Numbered from the stretch's first letter, positions 8,379 through 16,789 are shown. The stretch is 18,074 nucleotides of DNA from CAZIVE01 sp964542435 (GCA_964542435.1 CAZIVE010000050.1:1-18074), one strand, 5' to 3'. Numbers and translations: made by a program. The notes: generated by a model not told the origin, from the letters alone.

Positions 8379-8696
8379 TTAAGCAACGATTTCTTTGATA
8401 TTCACCTCGGTGAAATGCTGACGATGAGCCGTCAACTTGCGGTATCCTTTGTGAACCTTCTTGTGGAACACCAATACCTTATCACCCTTTACAAGTGGAG
8501 AAACAACTTCGCAAACTACCTTTGCTCCTTCAATAACCGGTGTACCAACTTTTACAACACCGTCGTTGTCCACCAATAACACTTTGTCAAATTCCACAAC
8601 AGCTCCGCTTTCTGCGTCCTGAATGTGTTGAACGAACAGCTTCTGACCTTGTTCGGCTTTGAACTGCTGACCGTTGATTTCTACAATAACGTACAT
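8379..8696 (-). CDS. rplU: 50S ribosomal protein L21
   Basis: Ribosomal protein L21 (bL21), 105 residues, binds 23S rRNA in the large subunit. The N terminus MYVIVEINGQQFKAEQGQKL and the later VVSPLVKGDKVLVFHKKVHKGYRK are characteristic, including the conserved KxxxGYRxxxxHRQ-like basic end. It is first in the rplU-rpmA pair, with a canonical promoter about 86 bases upstream of its ATG and a hairpin in the leader that could serve feedback control. Confidence 0.97.
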   Translation of the reverse strand: MYVIVEINGQQFKAEQGQKLFVQHIQDAESGAVVEFDKVLLVDNDGVVKVGTPVIEGAKVVCEVVSPLVKGDKVLVFHKKVHKGYRKLTAHRQHFTEVNIKEIVA

Positions 8697-8730
8697 CTGT
8701 CTTTAATTTTTAACAGGTTAAGTCCCGGGG

Positions 8731-8753
8731 GTGAGATCTTCTTACAGATCTAC
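8731..8753 (-). promoter_or_regulatory. Leader hairpin upstream of rplU
   Basis: In the rplU leader, GT-AGATCT, loop GTAAGA, AGATCT-(c)-AC form a stem of eight pairs with one bulged base. It lies about 35-57 bases upstream of the start codon and downstream of the predicted transcription start. Ribosomal protein operons often have autoregulatory leaders; whether this is one is inference. Confidence 0.4.
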
Positions 8754-8781
8754 TTTTCTACCCTCTGCGGAATACAGGCCA

Positions 8782-8813
8782 CAAAAGTACTGCTTTTTCT
8801 TTCTTTGTCAAAA
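8782..8813 (-). promoter_or_regulatory. Promoter of rplU-rpmA
   Basis: On the minus strand TTTTG (8809-8813), a 19-base spacer and TACTTTTG (8782-8789) match the Bacteroidota -33/-7 consensus with ideal spacing. Transcription would start near 8775 and give a leader of about 80 bases. Confidence 0.75.
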
Positions 8814-8848
8814 TATTTCTCACTTTCTTTTTTTGTCGTTTTTCCTGT

Positions 8849-8958
8849 TGACATTGTTGAAAATATTTTCAACCATGGTTAAAATATTTTTTCACAATAG
8901 TCCCAGAAATATTTAACCATGGTCAAAACTTTTTTCAACCATGGTTAAAACTTTTTTT
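8849..8958. repeat. Array of five 22-base units with palindromic AACCATGGTT cores
   Basis: Three clear units start at 8871, 8915 and 8937, each AACCATGGT(T/C)AAAA followed by an AT stretch and T run. They are exactly 44 and 22 bases apart. The slots at 8849 and 8893 hold degenerate units in the same register. The core AACCATGGTT is a perfect 10-base palindrome. The array occupies most of the 305-base gap between pgm and rplU, starting 36 bases upstream of the rplU -33 box. The rest of the gap (8959-9001) shows nothing clear; I found no gene in it. Confidence 0.75.
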
Positions 8959-9001
8959 CTTAATGAAAAGAAAAGGATGACTCCGTATAAGATGAAATCT
9001 T

Positions 9002-10753
9002 TTAAATACCGAGTGATGCTTTTACACGTTCAATCTTTGCATTGGCTGCTTCTTCGGCTGCAGGAATGTCCTCTTCCGATTTGATCTTCTCATGTACTTC
9101 GATATAGAATTTGATCTTCGGTTCTGTTCCGGAAGGACGGATGGAGATCTTCGTCTTATCTTCGGTATAATACTGAAGTACGTTGGAAGTGGTTGGCATG
9201 TCGAGTGAGAATGTTTCGTTGAGGTTATAGTCCGTGCCTTTCAACGATGCATAGTCGTAGAAGCTGATGACCTTCGATCCGGCGATTTCCTTGAGAGGAT
9301 TGTTACGATAATTCTTCATCATCGCTTCGATCTCTTCGGCGCCGCTCTTGCCTTTCTTCACTACAGAAATTCCTTTTTCTTTCGAGAATCCGAATTCCAC
9401 GTAGATCTTTTCGAGCAACTGGAAGAGAGAGAGACCTTGGTCTTTGGCCCACGCTGTGATCTCTGCCATGATGGTGCAGGCTGATACAGCATCTTTATCT
9501 CTGACGAAGTCTTCGCAAAGGAAACCGTAGCTCTCTTCGCCACCGCCGATGTAACTCTTTTTGCCTTCGTTAGCTTTCATAACGTTGGCAATCCACTTGA
9601 AGCCTGTGTAGCAGTCGTAGAGTTCCACGCTGTTGGCTTCGCAGATGCGACGGATCGTTTCGGTCGTGACGATTGTCTTGACAATATATTCTTTGCCGTT
9701 CAGTTTGCCCAGCTCTTTCCAGCGGGTGATCAGATAATAAACAAACAGGATAGCGGTCTGATTGCCATTGAGCAGGATCCATTCGCCCTGGTTGTTCTTG
9801 ACGGCAACGCCCATACGATCGGCATCCGGATCGGAAGCAAGCACGAGTTCGGCATCGGTTTCTTTTGCCTTGGCCACAGCCATCGCCATAGCTGCCGGTT
9901 CTTCAGGATTGGGAGAAACGACCGTGGGGAAGTCTCCGCTGATCACGTCCTGTTCGGGAACATCGATGATTTGAGTGAATCCATAAGCCTTCAAAGCATC
10001 GGGAATCAGCATGATTCCTGTGCCGTGGATCGGCGTATAGACGATCTTCATATCTTTGTTGTGCTCGATAGCTTCGGGTGAGAGTGAGAGTTTCTTGACA
10101 TCGCTGATGAATTCCTTATCGATCTTCTTTCCGATAATCTCGATGAGAGCCGGATTCTTCTTGAATTTGATATCGGCAGGACCGTGAACTTTGTTCACTT
10201 CGGCGATGGTATTTTTATCGTGAGGAGGGATCATTTGAGCTCCGTCGTCCCAATAGGCCTTGTAGCCATTGTATTCCTTGGGGTTGTGAGAAGCTGTCAG
10301 GATGATACCGCTCTGACATTTCAGTTTGCGGATTGCATAAGACATCTCAGGTGTTGGACGAAGGCTTTCGAACAGATAGACCTTGATGCCGTTAGCGGAA
10401 AAGATATCGGCTGAGATTTCGGCAAACTTGCGGCTGTTGTTACGGCAGTCATGGCCGATTGCTACTTTGATCTGTGGAAGTTCTGCGAACTCCTCTTTGA
10501 GGTAGTTGGCCAGACCTTGTGTAGCAGCGCCTACTGTGTAGATATTCATACGATTGGAGCCGACGCCCATGATACCTCTAAGGCCGCCTGTGCCAAATTC
10601 GAGATCTTTATAAAAGCTCTCAATCAGGTCTGTTGGATCCTCTTTGTCAAGGAGCGCCTGTACCTCTTTACGTGTTTCTTCGTCATAGCTTTTGTTCAGC
10701 CATCCTTCTGCTTTGGCTCTAACCTTCAATAATAATGCGTCGTTATTCTCCAT
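9002..10753 (-). CDS. Phosphoglucomutase/phosphomannomutase (alpha-D-phosphohexomutase)
   Basis: A 583-residue phosphohexomutase that interconverts hexose 1- and 6-phosphates (glucose and/or mannose), feeding glycogen and surface polysaccharide synthesis. All four family signatures are present: GTGGLRG near 55-60, the phosphoserine loop TASHNPKEYNGYK (153-165, catalytic Ser155), the metal loop DPDADRMG (308-315), the sugar-binding loop GGEESYGF (404-411) and the C-terminal phosphate site RPSGTEPKIKFY (about 538-550). The length and the N-terminal extension before GTGGLRG resemble the large PgcA/PGM2-type enzymes rather than the ~460-residue ManB/AlgC type. A TACATTTG box lies about 55 bases upstream, so it is probably a single-gene unit. 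Sugar preference cannot be read from the sequence. Confidence 0.94.
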   Translation of the reverse strand: MENNDALLLKVRAKAEGWLNKSYDEETRKEVQALLDKEDPTDLIESFYKDLEFGTGGLRGIMGVGSNRMNIYTVGAATQGLANYLKEEFAELPQIKVAIGHDCRNNSRKFAEISADIFSANGIKVYLFESLRPTPEMSYAIRKLKCQSGIILTASHNPKEYNGYKAYWDDGAQMIPPHDKNTIAEVNKVHGPADIKFKKNPALIEIIGKKIDKEFISDVKKLSLSPEAIEHNKDMKIVYTPIHGTGIMLIPDALKAYGFTQIIDVPEQDVISGDFPTVVSPNPEEPAAMAMAVAKAKETDAELVLASDPDADRMGVAVKNNQGEWILLNGNQTAILFVYYLITRWKELGKLNGKEYIVKTIVTTETIRRICEANSVELYDCYTGFKWIANVMKANEGKKSYIGGGEESYGFLCEDFVRDKDAVSACTIMAEITAWAKDQGLSLFQLLEKIYVEFGFSKEKGISVVKKGKSGAEEIEAMMKNYRNNPLKEIAGSKVISFYDYASLKGTDYNLNETFSLDMPTTSNVLQYYTEDKTKISIRPSGTEPKIKFYIEVHEKIKSEEDIPAAEEAANAKIERVKASLGI

Positions 10754-10806
10754 GATATGTTATATTTTAGTTTCGATGTTTGTCAAACTTCGTTTTATAG
10801 CGGTAA

Positions 10807-10814
10807 CAAATGTA
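10807..10814 (-). promoter_or_regulatory. Candidate -7 box of the phosphohexomutase gene
   Basis: TACATTTG on the minus strand matches TAnnTTTG and lies 53 bases upstream of the start codon. No good -33 TTTG is seen at the expected distance. Confidence 0.45.
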
Positions 10815-10869
10815 GTAAATATTAATCGAATCGGAATGATTTCCTTTCACCTTTTTCTACTGATTTTTA

Positions 10870-12546
10870 TCACCAGCTCAGTGAACGTGTATATTCAGAG
10901 GTGTTTCCGCATTGATCCCAAGCCAATAGCTTCAGTGTGTGCTGGCCTTTGGGAAGATCTCTCAGGTCAAACTTCCAGTTGATCACAGCGCGGTTGTTCA
11001 TTTCGAACAATACGAACTTGCCGTCGAGTGTTCCTTTGAAGTTGGCCAATCCGCTCATATTGTCCGATAGCTGGAAGGTGATCGATCTTCTCTTGATCCA
11101 GTTGTTGGCATTGACCGGAACGATGGTCGGACCTTTTGAATCGATCCGTACGGTGAAGTCGCCGAGCTCGCGAATATTGCCCGTGATCCATCCGTTCTTG
11201 TAGGTGCCGCCGATCCATTTCACTCCGTTGCCTTGGAAATAGACGATGCCGTATTGGTTCTTGTTCGTCACCGTGTCTTTGCTGATGCGCAGCGAGAGAC
11301 GGCAGTCGTTGTGTATCGGCACGAAATGGTTGTGCATGGTGAAGATCGATGCGATGCCTGAAGGATCCTGTTTCTCTTTATAGATGAAATGCAGGTCGTC
11401 ATACAGATAACCGACCGGAATATACAGTTGCGAGTTGCGCGCCTTGAAGTCCGTGTTTACGTTCCAGTGCATGAGCGTCGTATCTGAATAGTTGGGTTTG
11501 GAGATGTTCTGTCTCTTTCCCTCGATCTCGAATGTCATCTCCGTCGTGTTGCCGAAGAAATCGGAGATGCGGTAGGCGAGGTTATAGGTTCGTTCTTCAT
11601 TGATGTTGATATAGCCACGGTTCCTGTCCGTCTGAATGAAGCGAAGTTTGTTGCCGGGTTCCACGAACGAACGGATAAACGAGAAGCCTGTCTTTTTGTA
11701 GTATTCGTAATCGGTGAAGCTATTCACATAATGGGTCTCGGGAATCAGATAATGTTCGAGATTGCTATGGAAGATCTGTTTGCCATCGGCGAACAGTGTG
11801 ATCTCCTTCACGCCGTAACGATTGTAGGTGTCGTTCATGTAATCTTCCGCACGAAGAGCCACGCCGATTTTTCCCCACGCCGTAATCTTTCCGATCACTC
11901 TCTGTTTGCCACCGACCAAAGCAGTTGTGTTGAGTCTGACTTTTCGTTCTACATCATTCACGCCGCCTTCTCCGGGAACGGGACAGATCAGGATGTTCCG
12001 GATCTCTGGAGCTCGTGTGTCGGTGAAATAGTTCTTCAGATAGATGAGCGGATCATAGAGCTCTTCCGTCTTTGTGTTGCGTACTTCGAAATGAGTGTGC
12101 GGACCGGCCGACGAACCTGTATTGCCGCTGTATGCCACCACTTCTCCCTGCTCAACGGGAAGCTGATTGGGAGAAACCAGCACATCGATCATGAAACTCT
12201 CTTTGGCATATTGCTGCCGGCGTGCGAACTCCGCAATTTTGGGAGCGAAGCGCTGAAGGTGACCATAAACCGTGGTCGTGCCGTCGGGATGTGTCAGATA
12301 AAGTCCGTTGCCATAACCCCAAGCACTGATGGAGATGCGTGAGACGTAGCCTTTCTCTACAGCATGAACCGGTTTGCCAACGCCGCCTTCCGTTTTGAGG
12401 TCAAGGCCTGAGTGATAATGGTTGGATCGAAGTTCGCCGAAATTGCCTGCCAGTAGAAGTTTGAAATCGAAAGGACAACGATAACCCTGCTGCGCGAATA
12501 GAACCTGGCAGCAGCAGAGCAGAAAAACGAAATATATTTTGTGCAT
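10870..12546 (-). CDS. Secreted M23 (LytM-type) metallopeptidase with long C-terminal region
   Basis: A 558-residue exported protein. A signal peptide (MHKIYFVFLLCCCQVLFA, cleavage likely after Ala18) is followed directly by an M23 zinc peptidase domain (about 25-175). The expected ligands are in HYHSGLD (His45, Asp49) and GPHTHFEV (His150, His152); His96 lies in VYGHLQRF. M23 enzymes cut peptide cross-links in peptidoglycan, so an envelope role is likely. A 30-residue stretch (about 101-133) is inserted between the conserved blocks. The remaining ~380 residues are beta-rich, with no enzyme motif I recognise; the last part (DNMSGLANFKGTLDGKF) resembles an Ig-like module. The Cys cluster in the signal peptide is not a lipobox. 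Its own -7 box lies 25 bases upstream. Confidence 0.9.
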   Translation of the reverse strand: MHKIYFVFLLCCCQVLFAQQGYRCPFDFKLLLAGNFGELRSNHYHSGLDLKTEGGVGKPVHAVEKGYVSRISISAWGYGNGLYLTHPDGTTTVYGHLQRFAPKIAEFARRQQYAKESFMIDVLVSPNQLPVEQGEVVAYSGNTGSSAGPHTHFEVRNTKTEELYDPLIYLKNYFTDTRAPEIRNILICPVPGEGGVNDVERKVRLNTTALVGGKQRVIGKITAWGKIGVALRAEDYMNDTYNRYGVKEITLFADGKQIFHSNLEHYLIPETHYVNSFTDYEYYKKTGFSFIRSFVEPGNKLRFIQTDRNRGYININEERTYNLAYRISDFFGNTTEMTFEIEGKRQNISKPNYSDTTLMHWNVNTDFKARNSQLYIPVGYLYDDLHFIYKEKQDPSGIASIFTMHNHFVPIHNDCRLSLRISKDTVTNKNQYGIVYFQGNGVKWIGGTYKNGWITGNIRELGDFTVRIDSKGPTIVPVNANNWIKRRSITFQLSDNMSGLANFKGTLDGKFVLFEMNNRAVINWKFDLRDLPKGQHTLKLLAWDQCGNTSEYTRSLSW

Positions 12547-12570
12547 TGTTTCAGTCTAAAAAATGTTGTG

Positions 12571-12578
12571 CAAAGATA
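12571..12578 (-). promoter_or_regulatory. Candidate -7 box of the M23 peptidase gene
   Basis: TATCTTTG on the minus strand matches TAnnTTTG and lies 24 bases upstream of the ATG, giving a very short leader. A -33 element at normal spacing is not evident. Confidence 0.45.
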
Positions 12579-12662
12579 GCGATTAAACAAAGAGATGATG
12601 ATTGATTGAGTGTCATTAATCCATTTTATTTTCAAGAAGGTTTCGGAAGCATCCTGTACTTT

Positions 12663-13715
12663 TTATCTTTTCCTGCCAGTGACGGTGAAGTCGGCAATCA
12701 AAGGAAGATGGTCGCTAAAGCCTCCGTTGTATTTGAATCCCGAAAAGGTGCGAAGCGGCATCTCGCCGGTATTCTGTTTGTCGGTCGTCAGCAGGAACGA
12801 TGGTGAGAACACGCGCATGCTGCCTCTGACCAGTCGCATGGATGATTGATCCTTGAGCAGTGACGCATTCACGATGATATGATCCAACTGGCTCCATTCG
12901 CCGTGATACTTATGACTTCCCGGCAAGTTGATGAGCTTCGGATTGGCGAAGAGATCGTAGAGCTTCTTCGGTCCGTCTGCCACTTTGATGTCTTTGCTCA
13001 AGAGTGTTCCGGCGTTCAGAACCTCTTTGATACTTTTGTTGGCAGGTGTATCGTTGAAGTCGCCCATGAGGATGATCTGTGGCTTCTTGCGCTTGCTCAC
13101 CAAGGAATCGCAGAGATGGCGCAATAGCTGAGCCGTCTGGATGCGATCGGTCTCACTCTCTTTTTCACCTCCCGAGCGAGAAGGGAAATGGCATACGAAC
13201 ACGTCCAGTGTGTCGCCGCTGATCACTCTTCCCCAGACATGAAGCAGATCGCGCGTCAAGGAATGAAGTCCTCCTTGCAGATGTACACGATGGGCTTTCT
13301 TTCCGATGAACGCGAACTTGTCACGCTGATAGAGCAGACCGACGTTGATGCCGCGTTTGTCGGGTCCGTTGGTGATGACGTAACTGTAGTTCTGTTTCTG
13401 CAGCTGCGTACGATGGGAAAGATTCCAGAGCACGGAATCGTTTTCCACTTCACAGAGTGCTACGAGAGCCGGCGTACTCCATTCTCCGGCAGCCGTGATG
13501 ACCTGCGCAATGCGCTCCAGCTTCTGATGATACTTGTAATCTGTCCAATTGTATTTGCCTTCGGGCAGAAAGTCGTTGTCGTCAGTATTCGGATCGTCGG
13601 ATGCGTCGAAAAGATTCTCTACGTTGTAACTCATCACGCGGAATTCCTGTTGCGCCTTCGTCTGAACGAAGGGCAAACCCAAGGCAATAGCTATTATAAT
13701 AAGGTATCGTTTCAT
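12663..13715 (-). CDS. Exported endonuclease/exonuclease/phosphatase family protein
   Basis: A 350-residue member of the DNase I-like EEP superfamily (nucleases and phosphodiesterases/phosphatases). A signal peptide is present (hydrophobic 4-17, QTKA cleavage near Ala21), without a lipobox Cys. Catalytic positions are visible: Asn31 and Glu33 in MSYNVENLFD, Glu89 in CEVEN, His176 in VCHFPSR, Asp219 and Asn221 in GDFND, and Asp335-His336 in SDHLPLIADF. All core residues are there, so it should be active in the periplasm or outside. The substrate (DNA, RNA or a phosphoester lipid) is unknown. It starts only 8 bases after the beta-helix lipoprotein gene and is probably cotranscribed with it. Confidence 0.9.
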   Translation of the reverse strand: MKRYLIIIAIALGLPFVQTKAQQEFRVMSYNVENLFDASDDPNTDDNDFLPEGKYNWTDYKYHQKLERIAQVITAAGEWSTPALVALCEVENDSVLWNLSHRTQLQKQNYSYVITNGPDKRGINVGLLYQRDKFAFIGKKAHRVHLQGGLHSLTRDLLHVWGRVISGDTLDVFVCHFPSRSGGEKESETDRIQTAQLLRHLCDSLVSKRKKPQIILMGDFNDTPANKSIKEVLNAGTLLSKDIKVADGPKKLYDLFANPKLINLPGSHKYHGEWSQLDHIIVNASLLKDQSSMRLVRGSMRVFSPSFLLTTDKQNTGEMPLRTFSGFKYNGGFSDHLPLIADFTVTGRKR

Positions 13716-13723
13716 CTGAGGAA

Positions 13724-15211
13724 TTATTTCTTGACAAATTCATAGGCTCCGATCGTCGGTGCATTCGATGAGGTAAGGCGGCTCACGCCGTAACGGTCTG
13801 CCGGATAAAGGGCAGCGATCGTCGGATCAGCTTTACCTACGCAAACGTCGGTCACGGTGTCCGGACGGAAATCGAAGGCATACTTGTTGACCTTTTCGCC
13901 TCGCTTGCGATAGACTTGACTTTCGGTAATGAAGATATTATGGGTGAAATGTTCGTTTTGTGTGGATGCCATCTTCAGTACGCAATGGTCGAAGAGATAG
14001 CTGAAACTGCTTTGGCTTGCGTCTGTTGTAATGGCGATTTCGCCTCCACTGGTTGCAACGTCGTAGCTTCCGTCGATGATGCAGTTGCGGAATACGGCAG
14101 ACTCGATCGGATAAGGTCCGGAATTGTTCACCTTTGCATTGTTGAGAATATGAAGGGTAATACTCTCTTCGGAAGAGGAAGAAGAGCCGCCTCGCGTGGT
14201 GAGAATCATGAAGTTGGCCAATGTGCAGTGAGCAAAGCTGTAGTTTCCGCCCACGAGCGTCACGACATTGCCGCCGGCATTGCTGAATTCGCTGCTGGCC
14301 GCTTTTACCTTGCAGTTGATGGCACTGAAGAGATTGGTGCCCGCATTGGTCACTTGCGACTGGTCGATGCTGAGCTTTTCCTGACTGGGATCAGATTGTT
14401 CGCAGGTGATACCTGTCGTGCCGTTGCGGACGATGGCATAGCTCATCTTGTTCCCGAAGCTTTCCTTTTTGAAGAAGATGCCGCCCCATTGCGAAGGCGA
14501 GCTGTCATACATCAGGACATTGCTGAGGATATAGTCGAGTCGGTCGCCTCTGAACGTGATGGGCTTCTCCTGTGTGCCTTCTGCAAGCAATGTGCCGTGT
14601 GCGATGAGGTTGGCACGGCTGTGCATATAGAATGTGGCGCCCGGTTCCACTCGGACCGTGCTGTTGGGTGCAATCACGAGGCTGTCATAGACGAGATAAG
14701 GTTTGTCCGCCTTCAACGTCACGTCGCCTGACAGTGTTTCTCCACCTTTATATAGATGTACATCCTGACCGAATGCCTGAAGCAGAACCGATTTCTTCAC
14801 TCCATTGACCACAGCGATGACAGAATCTTGGATCAACAGAGGTTCGTTGACACCGTTGGGATTGACGGTTACTTCGACGAAGACGTACATGCTGTCGTCC
14901 TTGAGGAGGGAAACATCATTGAACGATGTGCCTTTTCGACCGTCCAGATTGATACGGAATCCCGAAGTCCCGCCGCTGGCCAGCATCAGCGATTCGATCT
15001 TGAGGTTTTCCTTGTTGTGGTTATAAATCATGAACTGTCCCGTCGTGGATCCGACGGTTGTGAAAACCGTGTCGAACGAGAGTGTGTCGGTCGAAAAGGA
15101 GATGTTGAGATTGGGATTGGAGGAATAACTCTCATCCAGTCCTTCACAGTTAGTAAAGAACAATGGAACAAGAATCAGGGCCAATAACCCTATAAGGGTG
15201 ATTTTCTTCAT
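13724..15211 (-). CDS. Beta-helix lipoprotein
   Basis: A 495-residue predicted lipoprotein. After a hydrophobic stretch (4-19), FFTNC places the lipidated Cys at 22, followed by EGLDES; acidic residues near the Cys are typical of lipoproteins sent to the Bacteroidota cell surface. Residues about 33-150 look like an Ig-like beta domain (LSFDTVFTTVGSTTGQFMIYN). From about 155 the chain has parallel beta-helix features: an opening like LSGDVTLKADKPYLVYDSLVI, then APNSTVRVEPGATFYM (181-196), AHGTLLAEGTQEKPITFRGD and repeated Asn/Gly turns. It has no recognisable catalytic motif. It follows pepD after 72 bases holding a hairpin, and no separate promoter box is visible. The ligand is unknown. Confidence 0.85.
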   Translation of the reverse strand: MKKITLIGLLALILVPLFFTNCEGLDESYSSNPNLNISFSTDTLSFDTVFTTVGSTTGQFMIYNHNKENLKIESLMLASGGTSGFRINLDGRKGTSFNDVSLLKDDSMYVFVEVTVNPNGVNEPLLIQDSVIAVVNGVKKSVLLQAFGQDVHLYKGGETLSGDVTLKADKPYLVYDSLVIAPNSTVRVEPGATFYMHSRANLIAHGTLLAEGTQEKPITFRGDRLDYILSNVLMYDSSPSQWGGIFFKKESFGNKMSYAIVRNGTTGITCEQSDPSQEKLSIDQSQVTNAGTNLFSAINCKVKAASSEFSNAGGNVVTLVGGNYSFAHCTLANFMILTTRGGSSSSSEESITLHILNNAKVNNSGPYPIESAVFRNCIIDGSYDVATSGGEIAITTDASQSSFSYLFDHCVLKMASTQNEHFTHNIFITESQVYRKRGEKVNKYAFDFRPDTVTDVCVGKADPTIAALYPADRYGVSRLTSSNAPTIGAYEFVKK

Positions 15212-15226
15212 TTACGCTATATATAT

Positions 15227-15262
15227 AAAGGAGGAAAGAAACTTATGTCTCTTCCCTCCTTT
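15227..15262 (-). terminator. Hairpin between pepD and the beta-helix lipoprotein gene
   Basis: Thirteen-base arms (AAAGGAGGAAAGA and TCTTCCCTCCTTT on the plus strand, one mismatch) enclose a 10-base loop. On the minus strand it lies 21 bases after the pepD stop and 15 bases before the lipoprotein start. It is followed by an alternating TA stretch instead of a clean T run, so termination may be partial. Confidence 0.55.
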
Positions 15263-15283
15263 ACTAACGATCGTGTTCCCCTT

Positions 15284-16741
15284 TTATTTTACAGGGATGT
15301 TCTTTAATAATGCAACGAGATATTTCCAGAACAGATCGACGGACTTGATCTCGATACATTCGTTCGGCGTATGGACGTTACGCATCGTCGGGCCGATGGA
15401 GATCATGTCGAGATACGGATACTTCTCAAGGAAGAGGCCGCATTCCAGACCTGCATGGATAGCGAGGACTTGCGGATCTTTGTCGAACAGTTTGTGATAG
15501 GTCTCGATGGCTGTCTTCAGGATCTTGGAACTCATGTTCGGTTCCCATCCTGGATAACCGTCGCTCTGGATCACTTCGGCTCCGGCCAGACGGAATGTAG
15601 CTGCTACATTCTCGCTGATGTATTCGCGCTGTGACTCGACAGAGCTGCGCTGCATGGTTGCGACTTCGATCTTGTTGCCGTCTCTCATCTTCAGTGAAGA
15701 GAGGTTGGTGGACGTTTCTACCAGATGAGCCATTTCGTGACTCCAGCCGATGACGCCGTGTGAGCAGGCAACGAGTGAGCTGACCAGATTCTCCGTGGTC
15801 TTCTTGTCGATCATGAACGCCGGTTTGTCGGTGCTCTTCATCGTGATGGAAACCTTCGGATCCTGATGCTTCAGTTCGTTTTCTACATCTTTGGCAAAGA
15901 TGTTGAGCAAAGAGATGGCTTTCTCTTTATCGTCACTGTCGATTCCGATCACAGCGTGTGACTCAAACGGAATGACGTTGTGCAGATTGCCGCCGTCGAT
16001 CTCGCAGAGTGTGTAAGGATGCTGTTCGCCCAGTTTGTTGAGGAAACGAGCGAGAATCTTGATGGAGTTTCCGCGTTCCAGATGGATCTCACCACCGGAA
16101 TGACCGCCCAGCAGACCTTTGACATCAATACGGAAATACAACAGATCGGATGGAGCAGGAGCAGGAGTGTAATGGAAGAAGGCGATGGTGTCTTTACCGC
16201 CGGCGCAACCCATGAAGATCTGTCCTTCGTCCTCGCTGTCGAGATTCAGCAGGATATGTCCGTTCATGAAGCCGCCTTCGATGTTCTTGGCACCTGTCAG
16301 ACCTTGTTCTTCATCCACGGTGAAAAGGCATTCCAACGGTCCGTGAGGAATATCTTCGGAAGCGAGAATAGCGAGACCGGAAGCGACAGCCATGCCGTCG
16401 TCAGCGCCGAGCGTCGTACCTTTTGCACGAACCCATTCGCCGTCAACGACCGTCTGAATCGGGTCTTTGTCGAAATCATGTTTCACATCGTTACTCTTCT
16501 CGCAGACCATATCCATGTGACCTTGCAGGATAACGCCTACACGATCTTCCATGCCTTTGGTGGCCGGCTTCGAAATTAATACATTACCGCAGGCGTCAGT
16601 CTTGAACGGCAGATGATACTCTTCGGCAAACGACTTGAGATACTCTCTCATCTTCCCCTCTTTCTTAGAAGGACGAGGAACCTGGTTGATGGCGTGGAAG
16701 AATTTCCACACTAGTGCAGGCTTTAATTCTGTGATGTTCAT
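15284..16741 (-). CDS. pepD: Aminoacyl-histidine dipeptidase (beta-Ala-His dipeptidase, M20C)
   Basis: A 485-residue M20C zinc dipeptidase of the PepD type, which cleaves Xaa-His dipeptides and other short peptides in the cytoplasm. Length equals that of the E. coli enzyme. Motifs in order are LQGHMDMVCEK (His75, Asp77), AKGTTLGADDGMAVA (Asp114/Asp115), FTVDEEQGLTGA (Glu144, Glu145), LNLDSEDEG, and near the C terminus IHAGLECGLF and SIGPTMRNVHTPNE with the last His ligand. No signal peptide is seen. It starts 130 bases from a minus-strand TATATTTG box, so a long leader is likely. Confidence 0.96.
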   Translation of the reverse strand: MNITELKPALVWKFFHAINQVPRPSKKEGKMREYLKSFAEEYHLPFKTDACGNVLISKPATKGMEDRVGVILQGHMDMVCEKSNDVKHDFDKDPIQTVVDGEWVRAKGTTLGADDGMAVASGLAILASEDIPHGPLECLFTVDEEQGLTGAKNIEGGFMNGHILLNLDSEDEGQIFMGCAGGKDTIAFFHYTPAPAPSDLLYFRIDVKGLLGGHSGGEIHLERGNSIKILARFLNKLGEQHPYTLCEIDGGNLHNVIPFESHAVIGIDSDDKEKAISLLNIFAKDVENELKHQDPKVSITMKSTDKPAFMIDKKTTENLVSSLVACSHGVIGWSHEMAHLVETSTNLSSLKMRDGNKIEVATMQRSSVESQREYISENVAATFRLAGAEVIQSDGYPGWEPNMSSKILKTAIETYHKLFDKDPQVLAIHAGLECGLFLEKYPYLDMISIGPTMRNVHTPNECIEIKSVDLFWKYLVALLKNIPVK

Positions 16742-16789
16742 AAAACTACTGTTTTTCGGATGTTAATCCATGTTCTATTACTATGCTTC

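Noticed and set aside
8849..8958. CRISPR-like array
   Set aside because: Units are about 22 bases, mostly contiguous without unique spacers, and no cas gene is near.
13916..14731. A 271-codon plus-strand open frame inside the beta-helix lipoprotein gene
   Set aside because: Antisense shadow; its translation is Ala/Val/Cys/His-rich with no domain, while the minus frame has a lipobox and beta-helix pattern.
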